Of a stretch of 64,000 nt of DNA, positions 45,241 to 57,790 are shown in pieces. A model generated the notes under the pieces. The model was not told the DNA's origin. It searched no databases and saw nothing but the letters and a program-made list of their open reading frames with translations. A program made the translations under genes and the position numbers. Where the stretch lies: positions 16,110,733 through 16,174,732 of the forward strand of contig NC_037257.1 in NCBI RefSeq assembly GCF_000002425.4, in the 5' to 3' direction. The stretch's first letter is position 1. Each line of letters starts with the position of its first letter. This DNA comes from Physcomitrium patens (Eukaryota > Streptophyta > Bryopsida > Funariales > Funariaceae).

Positions 45241-46980
45241 TCATTATAACTAATTTTCTTCTACTAATGCAAAACATCGTCATTTTTCTCTTGATTATTT
45301 CTTGACAAGAGATGAGATTTTGTACAAGTTCTCACATTGCATTGTGGATGGAATAGCCTTTCTAGAGGACCTTGTATAAAAGTTGCAAACATCCATTAAC
45401 ACAATAAAGGTAAGAATGTTTTAAAATACTATCTACTTCATACTCTTATTAATCATCAATCACAATTGATAAGTATTAGTTTGAAAAGTACCTTGGTTCA
45501 ATATAAAATTCTTTAAGCTACAAAATATGGAAGACCAAGTGGTTCCAAATATGTGGTAGAAGTTCAAGGTAATATGTAATATTAGAAATCATTGCAAAAA
45601 TACAAAAAGATTCAAGCCACCAAGGTGCCAGTTTACTAACTTGGATTGATGTAGTAAGTAGATAGTTGGCATTAGAAAGTAATACTTGGTTCCCTTTTAA
45701 AAGATATTATACTGCCGGTGTCGAGATAGAAAGAATTTGCCTCAAGAAAGCAATAGCCTCCTAGCTGTCACTAATTGCTCAATCAAGTCTTGAAATAAGA
45801 AAGACTAAATTAATATATATATATATATATATGTCTCTTTTAGGAGCAATTACACCAAACATATAAGTCTTGAGTTTCCAAAAACATCCAAAATATGATT
45901 AAAAACTCTAAATTCTTATATATCTTCATAGGATATTATTTCCAAACTTCAACAACTCATATCTTCCAATCAAACCATTCAAACACACTCAAATTTTACG
46001 TGAAGTATTGATGTACTTTTAAAAACTATTAAAAAAAATTTCAACTACAAATTTATTGTGAATCTAAAGACATTGCCAAAACCCTAACAGTAGCTTCAAA
46101 CTCTAATTTTTATACACTCACATGTAATTTTCTTCATATCTCACAAATTAAGCACTTAAATACCACAAACTTTATATTTATAGCTTTTTAATACAATAAT
46201 CTATCTTTTCTAAAAGATTTGAGCTAAAAATTCGTCTAAAAACTCAAGATATGGCTCCAACCATTATTATATATAAAATCACTCTCTTATTGCATTTGAT
46301 TTGGATGTAGTGACTTTAACTCTCTATAACTTCTTCATTTGAACTTCAAATTCATCAAATAATATATGAAAAGTATAGCCAAAAAAGTGCTTTCTCCAAT
46401 CTCAATTATTGATCCTTTATTGCTCTCTATAAGCGTATGTTATGCCCCAAAGAGTGATAGTAGTTATGAAATTAATACCTTAACTTTGAGCACCAATAAT
46501 TCCTTAAAAATTCTAAATCATACAAAATTTGCATTCAATCTATATCCAAAAATCCAAACTTGCTGATTATAGCTTCCAAAGCTCAATAGTCCTTCAAAGA
46601 GAAATCCTAATCCCTAATAAGGCCTCGATTTGCCTCCTTGAAGTCCATTGGGCATAACATTTGATCAATAGGAATGAAGATCTTCATCCCTTATCTTCAT
46701 CCAACCATATCTTGATTTCATCTTTTTCAATAAGCCTCTTACTAATAAAGATTTTCATCCTTAGGCTTTAATATCCTTTCAAATCTTCATACTAAATATT
46801 TAGGTTCTATAATTTTTTAAATATTATAATAAAAATAGATAAAATTTAAAATAAAGTTTCTTATATCCATTCTCTTTGAATTAATCTATTAACCATTCTA
46901 ATACATACCAAGTCTTATAAACATATTATATTTTCTAATTATTTTTTACATATTATAAGAAATTACAATACGATATCGAT
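45241..46980. other. AT-rich sequence of decayed repeats, no gene
   Basis: No reading frame is supported. The block near 46620-46760 resembles 55410-55520, so at least part is an LTR or internal fragment of the same old family. A (TA)n tract lies at 45812-45832. Confidence 0.5.
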
Positions 46981-47734
46981 GGTTATTTACATATTGCCTC
47001 TGTCAATTCTATATGGTAACGAAGTGATGGCGTGCTTTTTACAAGGTAATTTTAAGCTATCATTTAAACTCTTCTATTTTCACGTTATTAGTGTTGATGG
47101 GATAGTGGAAAGTTGCTAGCTTAATTAGATGCTTATTGGTGTTAAAGAAAAATGATGAATAATTAGTATTTACTTGAATACTATCATTGTAAGTAAACTC
47201 CAAAGACATCAAATATTCATCCTAGTCATTATGGTGAACCACCACAAATACGTATAGCATATCTGCCAAGGTCCAATTTTCATGCTTTGTTTGTACATTT
47301 GTTTGAGGATAGAAGACTATGGACATGGTTGTGTGTCCAATAGCTTGAACAAGGCATGCTAAAAATTCCTTGTAAAGCATGGATCTTAATTTGAAATGTG
47401 GTAATCCATGGTGATGAAAGACAATATTAAAGAAGAGCCATGCAAGTATTTAGGCATCAATATCAGATCGCACTATAGTAAAGTGAAGTTGCTTCAAGAG
47501 TTGGTCCACATAGATAGCAATTGTAGTGTGATTATGAGATATCTGTAGCAAATATTATATTATCCTAAAAACAAAATACCCTCAAGCTTGAATAATTTAT
47601 TCAATATAATAATTTAATATTCTAAATTCTATTCAAATTTGTAAATATATTAAAATTAAATATTTCCTAATATTAGTGATTCAAGCTTGATATTGAGAGA
47701 GAGTTAGAGATAGGAAATTTTGGCATCAAAGATT

Positions 47735-47812
47735 TTAATTATTTTTTGGAGGGAAGAGGAAGAGGAGGAGAAAGAGGAGGAAAAAGAAGAGAGAGGAGGT
47801 TGAAGATAAAAA
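47735..47812. repeat. Purine-rich (GA/GGA) tract
   Basis: About 75 bases of almost pure A and G on the plus strand, just before the ~190-bp tandem repeat. Probably a simple repeat with no coding role. Confidence 0.7.
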
Positions 47813-47829
47813 GAAGGACAAAGGGGGGT

Positions 47830-48400
47830 TGCAAGAATTTTTGGAGAAGGATAAGATTTAAGCATGGTTTGGAATTTTAAAGACGACTTTTGAAATTTTC
47901 ATCTTTTTATTCTAAAATTTTGATAAAATTTAGATTGTATTTTTAGTTTTTCAATAAGCTATAGCATTTAAGAAAAAGAGCTATGAAGAGGGAAAACCAC
48001 ATGAATTTGTGAAAGTAGTGGTTGCTAGAGTTTTTTAGGTGGAAAAATTCAAAACGGGTTCTAAATTTTCTATTGTATTTTCTAAATTTTTATCTTTTTG
48101 TTTTGAAATTTTACAAGAAGGTGGATATTTTTATTATCTTTTCAATAAGCTATTTTATAAAAAATGAAGAGCTATGATGAGAAAAATTCATATGAATTTA
48201 TTGGAAGGAATTTACTAGAGTTTTTGGATTGTAGAATTTTAGACTGATTTAAAACTTTCTATGCCATTTATTAGATTTTCTTCTTTTTAATTTGAGAATT
48301 TTGAAGAAGCTAGAGCTCATTATTAGCTTTTCAATAAGCCTTAGCATATAAAAAGAAGAACTGTAACAAGAGAAATCCAAGCTTATTTGTAGATGGAGAT
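47830..48400. repeat. Three-copy tandem repeat of about 190 bp
   Basis: The block TCAATAAGC recurs at 47951, 48142 and 48331 (spacings 191 and 189 bp). The block CTAGAGTTTTT recurs near 48025 and 48215. Each unit also has an AAGAGCTATGA-like and a TGAATTTGT-like segment. The copies are diverged, so the duplication is old. Confidence 0.75.
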
Positions 48401-48629
48401 TTTGAGGCAGCCACTACAATAAGTGGCAATTTTTTTTCTTCCTTGGTTTAGCTTTCATTCCCTCAAAATTTTGTTTATGGACTTCATCAATTTAAAATTT
48501 ATAGCTTAAGTTAACCTCAAAAAGCTAAACTTTGTCTAGATTGGATTAGTTATAAATGAATTATAGATATTTTAATAAGATGAAATTTGGATTTAAGATT
48601 TGAATTAAGAATTGAATATATCTTAATAA

Positions 48630-48633
<4 letters not shown>

Positions 48634-48660
<27 letters not shown>

Positions 48661-48661
48661 C

Positions 48662-48689
<28 letters not shown>
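48634..48689. repeat. Interrupted (TA)n microsatellite
   Basis: Two (TA)n runs broken by single C bases, inside the gypsy integrase fossil. Confidence 0.9.
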
Positions 48690-48692
<3 letters not shown>

Positions 48693-49369
48693 TAATATTT
48701 GGTTATCATTTTATATTTGACTTCATTTGGATAACATTATGCTTCTTACAATCTACTTGCAATCTAGGACCTTATGTTTTCATGAGGTGGCTTGTCCTCT
48801 TGACCACATATCCTAGGTAGTAGTATTGGCTACAATAGCCTAGGAGATGTTCTATTGCATGCTTTGTTATATTGACATGACTTATAAGAGTGTATAAAAG
48901 CTCAAATATCATGGTCCATACCTACTCAAAATCATGTCCTTGAGATTCATTCTAGAGTCTTGTCATGACCTAGATGCTCAGATATTAGAATGTTGTGTCT
49001 TTCTTTGTAATTGTAAAATTCACTCTTCAACTGAAATTATAAAATAGCCTCAATTAAGAATTATTTGTAATTGGTGGTATAAATTGGAAGTAGCAAGAAT
49101 AAGAACAAAAGAAGAAAAATACAAAAATAAGTGAAACAAATGCAATCAAGCAATTGTATATTACAAAACTAATCATAGTCTGTTTATTTAATTTTTACCT
49201 AGTAAAAAAATAAAAAATAAAAGTAAAAAATATATTTTTAAAAAGATATATATTTTTTTCTTTCCAATGGTGTAAAAAACAAATAAATCCGAGTTACTAT
49301 AAGTAAATTATGAAGGTTTAAAAATAATAAGTAATTAAATGAAAGTTAATTAAATAATTTTACCTCAAG

Positions 49370-49640
49370 TATAATTTGCTTAAGAGATCAAGACTTCGAG
49401 TCTCACCAAGGCTCATAAATAGTGTATATGGGTGTCTAAAAGAGGCTACGAGGCTTTAGTCTTATCCTCCTAACTACCTTCAAGGTGCTACAATCTATAT
49501 GGAACTCGTGCACCTCCCTTTTTATAAAGACTACACTAGCTACTGGTCCTCCTATTTTTTGTTAGTAGAACTAATATTTTTACATTTTTGACTTCACCAT
49601 AGTTTTAAAAAACATCCAATTAACCTAAGAATTTTGTCTA
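49370..49640. repeat. Dispersed repeat, inverted partner of 63480-63720
   Basis: Shared blocks, read here on the plus strand, include CTCACCAAGGCTCA, TTAGTCTTATC, AAGGTGCTACAATC, GGTCCTCCTATTTTTT and TTGACTTCACCAT. The other copy lies 14 kb away in the opposite orientation. Probably an LTR or a non-autonomous element of unknown family. Confidence 0.75.
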
Positions 49641-50774
49641 ACCTTCAATACTTGCTCTATTTCTTCATAATGGCTCCCAAAGTGGCAAAACTTATTTGTA
49701 TCAAAGTCTTAGAAATTGCTCTAATTGAATTATTTGAGAAGATAATTTTAACTAGATATAATTCTAATTATATGGCGTCAAATTTGCCTAAAAAATCTAG
49801 TCTCTTAGCATCTTGTAAAAGGACCAGCATGCCAAGCCTAAGGATTCTAACCTTATGTCATTTTCAAAGGTAATTTTCTTTCTTTCTTATATAACCTCAA
49901 TTAATTAGAATTCTACCTTAATGAATTTTGAATTCTCATTTTTCAAAGTCATATCCTAAAATTTTTAATCAAAGTCGTGTACATGAAATTTTTCTATTGA
50001 TTTTTTATACCAATCATTTGATATTTGTGGATAGAGAGCCATGTCATTTTTAATTGTAAGACCACTAAAAGTTTGTTTGAATTGTAAGGGTGGAATAAGA
50101 TTATGTTTTTCTATTAAGTTTTTTAATTCATGAACTTTAATATCATCAAAGTTCATCCCAACAACATCTTCTAATTTGATGTTGTCTACCAATATAGCTA
50201 AGTTAATATTTATTTATTTATTTTTTTTCCAAGTAAAAAAAACCATCTATGAAGTTAACATACATTATTTCATCTGTACTAGATGTAGGATGACTTGTCA
50301 ATCATTGGGTGAATTCTCCATCATCCTCCCAATCATATAAACTTGGGCCTTTACTACTTAATGGAGTAGTTTAGACCATACTAGAGTGAATCAATTCATT
50401 TCTTCCTAAATTAACAAACCTTATTTTTTTTTGAACTCCTTGTTAGGTTGATGAATATGAGTTTCATAATCATCAAAACTAGTAGAAATTCTTCCTAGTC
50501 ATAATCCTTGGAGTTGAATAAAGATCCTTGTAAGATTTTATGGAAGGCCAAAAATGATACAAGATTTTTTACCACCTCAATCAATTTTTTCTTTAGCCAC
50601 CCTCAACCAAAGTCTATTTAATAGTAGTGGATAAGAATTCCTACTTGGATGCATATGAATAACATAGAAAATAAGAAAATACTCCTCACCACTTATTATC
50701 ATTCTATAGCCATTAATCTGGCATAAAGAGATGTCTTGGTTTTGATTTGCCATGTTAATTATATAGAGAGAAGG
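49641..50774 (-). mobile_element. Old gypsy fossil fragment with protease-side region
   Basis: On the minus strand, LLLNRLWLRVAKEKID and IIFGLP near 50520-50650 resemble the block after the aspartic protease of gypsy polyproteins, as at 33.55-33.74 kb and about 57.1 kb. The block near 49790-49830 resembles 42.98 kb and 32.95 kb, showing membership of the same old family. Broken. The plus-strand gypsy copy starting at 50775 was inserted into it. Confidence 0.6.
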
Positions 50775-51326
50775 TGTCACGGCCATAATCATGTAAGCTA
50801 ATAATTACATATAGAAATAGGTAGAAGTAAGTAAAAGTAGATAAAAATAAGTTAATTGTATAATATTTAATATAGAGGCTTCCTAGAAACTTCCTAGACG
50901 CTGCTTTGACTTCATAGGTGTCTTTAATTGACTTTTTGGATTAGAAACGTGGTCAACAAGTTGGCCATGTGCCACACATGTTGTTAGCTTGAAGATCAAG
51001 CTAACTATGTGGCCCACACGTAGAAAAACTTGCCTTGTAAGTCAAGGCATGTGTCCTAGAAAGTCAACACATATTGGAGGTCCTATAGAACATCGCCACG
51101 TAGCCCCTAGTTAGATAGTATATATAGAGACAAGAATGAAGGCTTCTTCACTCTTGTCAACTCCTTTCTTGCTTCTAGTCTAGTTTCAAGGGTCTCTAGT
51201 TTTCTTGTATTTTGGCAATAGCCATTCCAGTTTCTTTCTTAATATACATATTTCTATTTTGTCCTATTTCTTTTTGAGAAAAGTCTCACTAACTCTTTAG
51301 CTTTCATCGAGTTCTTGTCCTTGACA
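50775..51326 (+). repeat. 5' LTR of the plus-strand gypsy element
   Basis: 552 bp. It aligns with about 57790-58315, the LTR of the second copy; for example TATATAGAGACAAGAATGAA here and TATATGGAGGCAAGAGTGAA there. TATATATA near 51119 is a likely TATA box. No phased heat-shock elements were seen in it. Confidence 0.75.
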
Positions 51327-54300
51327 GATTGACAAGAGTACACTTATAATATCAGAGCTTTGTTTTTTCTTGAGTAAGAGTGGATTACCCCTTTCTCTTG
51401 ACAAGACATAAGCGTATTAGAAGTTTGCGGATTACCCACTTCTAAACTGATATTGTTCTTAGTATCTTCTTTGTTATCAAGTCTTTCTTTTCTTTTGTCT
51501 TGAGCAATATCAAACAAATTTTTCTTCTTAGTGTCATTATGGCAGAGCTTGTTGAAATGAAGAGTGTAATGGCACAAATGCAAGAGCAAATGAGGGAGTT
51601 AATGCTTGCGATGCATCAACTCAATTCACCAACACAGGAAAGAACAAGAATAGTAGAAAGTGGAGATATAGAGATGATCGGAGCTGCTTCAACATCTACA
51701 ACAAATCACGTTCCTTCTCCAATTGTACAATACCCTATAAGCACTAGAGAACCAAGAATTGCCTTACCTGAGAAATTTGATGGTACGAGATCAAAGTTTC
51801 GGGGGTTCATCAATCAAGTACAATTGGCAATTGAACTTCAACCGCAAAGCTATCCAACTCCAGGATCACAAGTAAGGTTTATTGGCACTCTACTTTCTGG
51901 TTCTGCATTATCGTGGTTTTCGTCTTTTCTTGAACAACGAAATCCAATATTGGACAATTTGGAAGCTTTTTTGGCGGAGTTTCGATCTATGTATGGTGAA
52001 CACGATGCAACTCGTGTTGCAACAAATAAGATCCGAATTCTGCGACAAGGAAATCGCTCAGTAACAGTATATGCTTCACAATTTCGACAACTTGCAATTG
52101 ACATCAAGTGGGATGATGCTGCACTCATCAGTCAATTTCTTTATGGATTGCAATACGAAGTAAAGAAATTGATGCTCAACTTACCTGATCCTCAAACTTT
52201 GAGTCAAGCAATCGATTTTGCGGTAAAATGTGATAATCGACTTTTTGAATTTCGATCTGAGAATCATTCACGGGAACCTCAACGTTATTACTCAATGGCA
52301 ACATCAACATCTTTGCCAAACGTACATTCGGAAGTAGAAGACATGCAAATTGACGTGGTACGTTTTAAACCTCTAACTGAGCAAGAAAAGATTCGTCGTC
52401 GTCAAGAAGGATTATGTTTATATTGCGGAGAACCTAAGCACACTGCTCAACATTGTCCAAAGAAACGACGCAACTATAAAATGAGGGGTACGACGGTCAA
52501 AGAAGACAACATGTCGGAAAACGGATTCGTCCAGCTACAATAGGGACCGTGCAGCTGGAACCTTGTACAATTCCTAATGAAGGTCCTATCCTCTCCTCAA
52601 AACCCTCTCCTTGTTTTATAATAGACTTATATTTAGGACCTAAGAATTACAAAGCCTCTGCTTTATTAGATTCGGGAGCCTCAGCATGTTTTTTAGATGA
52701 ACAATTTGTTAAAAGTCGTAAAATACCTTTTGTACAGAAACCTAAACCAGTACATGTAGAAGTCATAGATGGTCGTCCCTTGTCTTCTGGAGATGTCACT
52801 CATGAAACTCATCCTATAAAAGTAACAATAGACGGTCATGATAGCTACATAGCTTTTAACATAATTAAATCCCCATCCAATCCAGTTATTTTAGGTTTAT
52901 CCTAGCTAGAAAAATATAACCCTCGAATAGATTGGAATTCGCGTAAACTTGACTTTTCCAAAAGCGTTATTAATAGTTCTACGAACCAAGTAAAAAATTA
53001 TAAGTCTAGTACAGTAAAACCCATACTGATAAGTGCAAAAGCATTTATACACGCAGCAAAAGAAGGATCAACTTTTGCTATTTATGCTGCACCTATTTCT
53101 GAAAACGTAAAGACTTCAAATGGCATTCCAAGTCAATATCAGGAGTATCAAGACGTTTTTGAGAAAAAGAATGCAGATATTCTTCCTGAGCATCGTCCAT
53201 ATGATTGTTCAATCGACCTCAAGGAAGGAACTCAGCCACCATTTGGACCAATTTACAGTTTATCGCAAGATGAGATGGCTGAACTCAAGACATATATTGA
53301 CGAGAATTTAGCGAAGAATTTCATACGCCATTCAAAATCTCCAGCAGGAGCTCCAATTCTATTCGTAAAGAAAAAAGATGGATCTTTACGAATGTGTGTT
53401 GATTATCGAGGACTCAACAAGATCACAATCAAGAACAGGTATCCATTACCTTTGATATCAGGACTCCTTGACCAGTTGAATCAAGCTAAGATCTATACAA
53501 AAATAGATCTAAGAGGAGCATATAATCTAGTACGGATCAAAGAAGGAGATGAATGGAAGACTGCGTTTCGAACCAGGTATGGACATTTCGAATATAATGT
53601 CATGCCCTTTGGACTCACGAATGCACCAGCTGCTTTTCAACATCTCATGAATGATGTATTTCGTGAATTCTTAGACAATTTTGTCGTCTGCTATCTAGAC
53701 GATATCCTGATCTATTCCAAGAACGTCGAAGAACATGAAATACATGTTCGTCAAGTATTACAAAAACTTAGAGATGCAGGATTGTACGCCAAGATGGAAA
53801 AGTGTGTATTTCACACTACTCAAGTTGACTTTTTAGGATACATCATTTCAAATGATGGTCTCATGATGGATTCTAAGAAAGTCCAAACAATCGTGGATTG
53901 GAAGATTCCAAGGACGGTAAGAGATGTCCAATGTTTCTTGGGATTTGCCAATTACTATCGGATCTTCATCAAAGATTTCTCACGAGTTGCAGCTCCACTT
54001 ACACGCTTGACTAGTAAAGATAAATTCCAATGGAATCAAGAAGCGGAAGCAGCATTTGAAGCCTTGAAGACATCGTTTGTCTCTGCACCAGTCTTATATC
54101 GTGTTGACTTTTCCAAGGCATTTTTTATGGAAACAGATGCATCAGATTTTGCCTTGGGTGCAGTTTTATCACAAATGGGAACAGATGACAAACTCCATCC
54201 GATAGCTTTTCATTCAAGAAAATTCTCAGCAGCCGAGATCAATTATGAGATCCACGATAAAGAACTTCTTGCGATCGTGGATTCCTTTCAAGAATGGCGT

Positions 54301-55275
54301 CATTATCTAGAAGGCGCTTCTAGTCCAGTCACTGTGTATACAGATCACAAGAACCTCGAGTATTTCATGTCAGCACGCATGTTGAATCGTCGTCAAGCTC
54401 GTTGGAGTATGTCTTTGTCAAGATTCGAGTTCATTATCACTTATCGGCCAGGAAAACAACAAGGTTTATCCGATGCCCTATCTAGACGTTCTTATTTTGC
54501 ACCAAAAGAAGGAGATGCAGCTTTTGAGCAACAAAGAACGGTCCTCTTGAAACCGGAGCAATTTCATCTCCGAGCAATGAAATCAACATTGACTGTTGAT
54601 TCAACTTTTCTCAAGCAAATCCAGTCCAGTATGTCCTCAGACCCTCTTGTTTATGATATCGAGAATAATTCTTCCAAGTCTCATGATCCTTCTAAGTTTG
54701 AGTTCAAGAATAATCTATTATATTTTGAAGGACGCCTATATGTTCCAGAAGGAGAAGCACGTTTACGTGTTCTTCAAGCACGTCATGACTTTCCAACAGC
54801 AGGGCACTTTGGATATAATAAGACTTTGGAACTCATATCAAGAGATTTTTGGTGGCCAAAAATGTGGAAGTCAGTCAAAGACTTTGTACAATCATGTGAT
54901 ATTTGTTCAAGATCAAAAATTCCTCGTCATCGACCTTACGGACTTCTTCAGCCATTACCTATACCAGAACAACCATGGTCTTCTGTTTCTATGGATTTCA
55001 TCACAGATCTTCCAAGCTCAAGATCTTATGATTCTATATTTGTGATAGTAGATCGTTTCACCAAGATGGCACATTTTGTGCCATGTACAAAATCTATCAC
55101 AGGTGAAGAAACAGCTAAGCTTTTCATTGATAGTATCTATCGCTATCATGGATTACCTAAAGATATCATATCGGATAGGAGAACTCAATTTGTGTCAAGA
55201 TTTTGGAGGACCCTTTTCAAGATTTTAAAAGTGGACATAAAGCTATCTTCGGCTTTCCATCCTCAATTTATATAA
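50775..55275 (+). mobile_element. Ty3/gypsy element, 5' LTR to integrase, 3' end missing
   Basis: The 5' LTR is 50775-51326 (TGTCACGGCC to TTGACA). A leader with two GYGGATTACCC motifs and an ATATCAGAGC primer-site core follows. Plus-strand parts: gag from about 51540 (MAELVEMKSVMAQMQEQM) with a CCHC knuckle near 52430 (CLYCGEPKHTAQHC), protease 52.6-52.9 kb ([15 protein letters not shown]), reverse transcriptase 53.3-53.95 kb (VCYLDDILIYSKN), RNase H 54.1-54.45 kb (ETDASDFALGAVLS) and integrase from about 54.75 kb (H2C2 part and the start of the core). It stops inside integrase at about 55.27 kb and has no 3' LTR. Apart from the missing end it has only a few breaks. The proteins are close relatives of the chromovirus at 36-42 kb, but the LTR is different. 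Confidence 0.88.
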
Positions 55276-57790
55276 TATAATTTTTTATGAAAGATGTAAT
55301 ATATGTGAGAAGACTACAATTGGTCTTGAATGAATTGAGAACCTTGTTTCTTAGTTGGTATTTTCAAATACCTTACATCTTGTGAATTTTGTCCTTCACT
55401 TTGTTGGCCATATTGACAGCCTATTGGACATGGCTTTTAATCAATAGGTATGAAGATTTTCATCTCTTACCTTCATCTATCCATACCTTACTTTCAACCT
55501 TCTAAATAAGATTTTTAGAGGTTTAAATCTTCATCTTTGAGATCCAATCTTCTCTTTAAATTTTATACTAAATATCTAAATTCTAAATAATTTAAATACT
55601 ATAATTAAAATAAGTAAATTTCAAAATTAATTTTTTATATTAATTCTTTTTAAATTAATTATTATCTTCTTTATTATACATCAATATTTATAAATATATT
55701 ATATATTTTAACTAATTTTTATATATTACAAATAATTATAGTACAATAGTATACTTTCTATTGATGGATCAAAATTAATTCCTAAGTTCAGTATGAAACT
55801 CCTCTTAGATATAAGATCCACCTTAAGCTCTATAATTTTGAGGTCAATATTACTATAAAATATTTTCCGCATCTTTTAAATAGCTAACTACATGCATAAT
55901 TTCTTAAGTGGTGCTTATTCTAGATAGTTGGAAATATTGTTACATACTGAAGTGCCATTGGCATACTGCTTCTTGTCTTGAAGTTCTAGAATATGTTTTG
56001 GACTTGCTTAATTTCAGCCTAACAAATATCAACTCCCTTACTTTAGAAGCTACTACTTTTCCTTGCAAAATAGCTACTTGGTCTAAGAGGTGTTGCACCT
56101 AAGCTTCTATCTGGGATAGCTCTGCCATATCTTCCAAGTTATTTCTTTATCAAACTTTGCTACCATAATGCCTTCTATCCTTTCAATTGATTTCTTGAAA
56201 GTAGCTTATGATAACTTCAAAATAATAATGAGTGTGACCACAACAACTGATCTATAATTAAATGGTGGCTATTAATACACTACAAAAGAACAAACCAATA
56301 CTTGCTCTGATGTTAATGAAACGAGACTAAATTCTTTTAAAGAACTAAAACTCTTTCAATCTATAGCAACATAAATTCATTCATAAAGTAGGACAAAATG
56401 GACTTGAATAAAATTTATCAAAGCTAAATAAAATAAAATGTAAATGATAAAATAAAGGAAAAAAAATAGAACATAACAAAACAAAAAATATAAACCAAAC
56501 TTTATTGAGATGAAAAAACTAAAGCCATACCTAACCAAATGTTTTAAATGGCCTTGATTAGTCTTATTTATATTTTGTCCAACCATCTTAGAACTTTCTA
56601 GAATGTCCTTAATGGTAGATCCTATCAAGATAATCGCTCTTTTAGAAGATTTTAGAAGTAGATTCTACCTTGATAATTGCTTTTTTAGAAGATTCTAAAG
56701 GTAGGATCCACCTTCATAACTACCCTATAAAGGTAGGATGTTCTATGGTGGATCCTACATGGACCACCAACTTGGCTCCAATTTTAAAAACTTCTAAAAA
56801 CTTTTCAAAAACAGCTCCAATTAGCTATTTCTACGCATCAATAATAAAATTATCTTATCTATGCCATGTTATAATTGAAGTCTAAATGATTATTTAGTCA
56901 TTGTTTAAATTCTTTCTCATCTTTTCAATTATAGAGGTTGAAATTTAACTATTCTATTTTCTTTGAATCTTCATGAATTAAATTAATTATTTTCAGAAGT
57001 TTGTCTTGTGTTTTAGATTGTCACTTATCTTCTAATAAATCAATGAAATTATATTTTTTAAAATCTAAGATAGATCATATAGAGATTTTAGTTCTATTTT
57101 TTCAAAGAACATAGGTAATATGAAGCTTATCTCATCTCTAATTAATTATGGCTTTTAAATCCTTATACCATAGCTTATCTAGCAATAAGAAAAAAGAATC
57201 TTTTAGTATATATATCTAAATAACATGATATACTAAAAATACATTCTTTTCTTACAATCCATATCTTATGATTTTTTATTTGATCTATTAAGATAGATGG
57301 GCTTTGATTTGGGATCTTAATAACAAAAACAAATGGGCTAGTGATATTCAATCTTAATTCTTGTGGTTTAGAAGGACATAATATTCAAATCACTTCTTCT
57401 ATCTATAATAACACAAGTAATTATTTTGTCTATAATAGAAACCTCAATTTTTATTACTTTCACCTTAATTTATTTAATATAGATATTTATTTTTGCTACC
57501 ACCCTAATCTTAGGCCTTCTTTGATATCTTATTAGATTACAATTCTTTAGTACTTTTTTAACTGTTAGTAAAATATCTAATAATTAAAAAAAAAATATTA
57601 GCCTTTTATTTGGTAAGATTATTTTATAAGTTATATCTTTATGTATTAGATTCTTTCACATCCTTATATTATTGAAGGATTTCAAATATAGAAATTTTAG
57701 AATCTTCTCAATTATACTTGTGTGGATTAACACTTTACTTTTATTCAATAAAAAAACTTTTAAATGATGATTTTTCTATCAAGGATCTAT
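55276..57790 (-). mobile_element. Old gypsy fossil: gag, primer-site and LTR pieces
   Basis: On the minus strand: an LTR-like repeat (56270-56880, paired with 44727-45240), a primer-site core ACATCAGAGC near 56305, then a gag-like start (MAELSQIEA, then VQHLLDQVAILQGKVV) near 56030-56130. The block at 55410-55520 resembles 46620-46760. A protease-side fragment of another copy lies near 57030-57230. All are broken and old. Confidence 0.6.
56270..56880 (-). repeat. LTR-like repeat, copy 2
   Basis: Partner of 44727-45240. Here the gag start and a primer-site core follow it on the minus strand, which shows that it is a 5' LTR. Confidence 0.65.

Larger units (their letters stand above)
46980..49050 (-). 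mobile_element. Gypsy integrase fossil split by a tandem-repeat block
   Basis: On the minus strand, the integrase zinc-binding part is seen near 48750-49010 (EHLGHDKTLE, then CKSCQYNKACNRTSPRLL). The catalytic-core part lies near 47130-47420 (YPQTNVQTKHENWTLADML, then SLEFTYNDS). The wording differs from the nearby chromovirus, so this is another gypsy lineage. The DNA from about 47.6 to 48.7 kb between the two parts has unrelated tandem repeats. Heavily broken and old. Confidence 0.65.
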
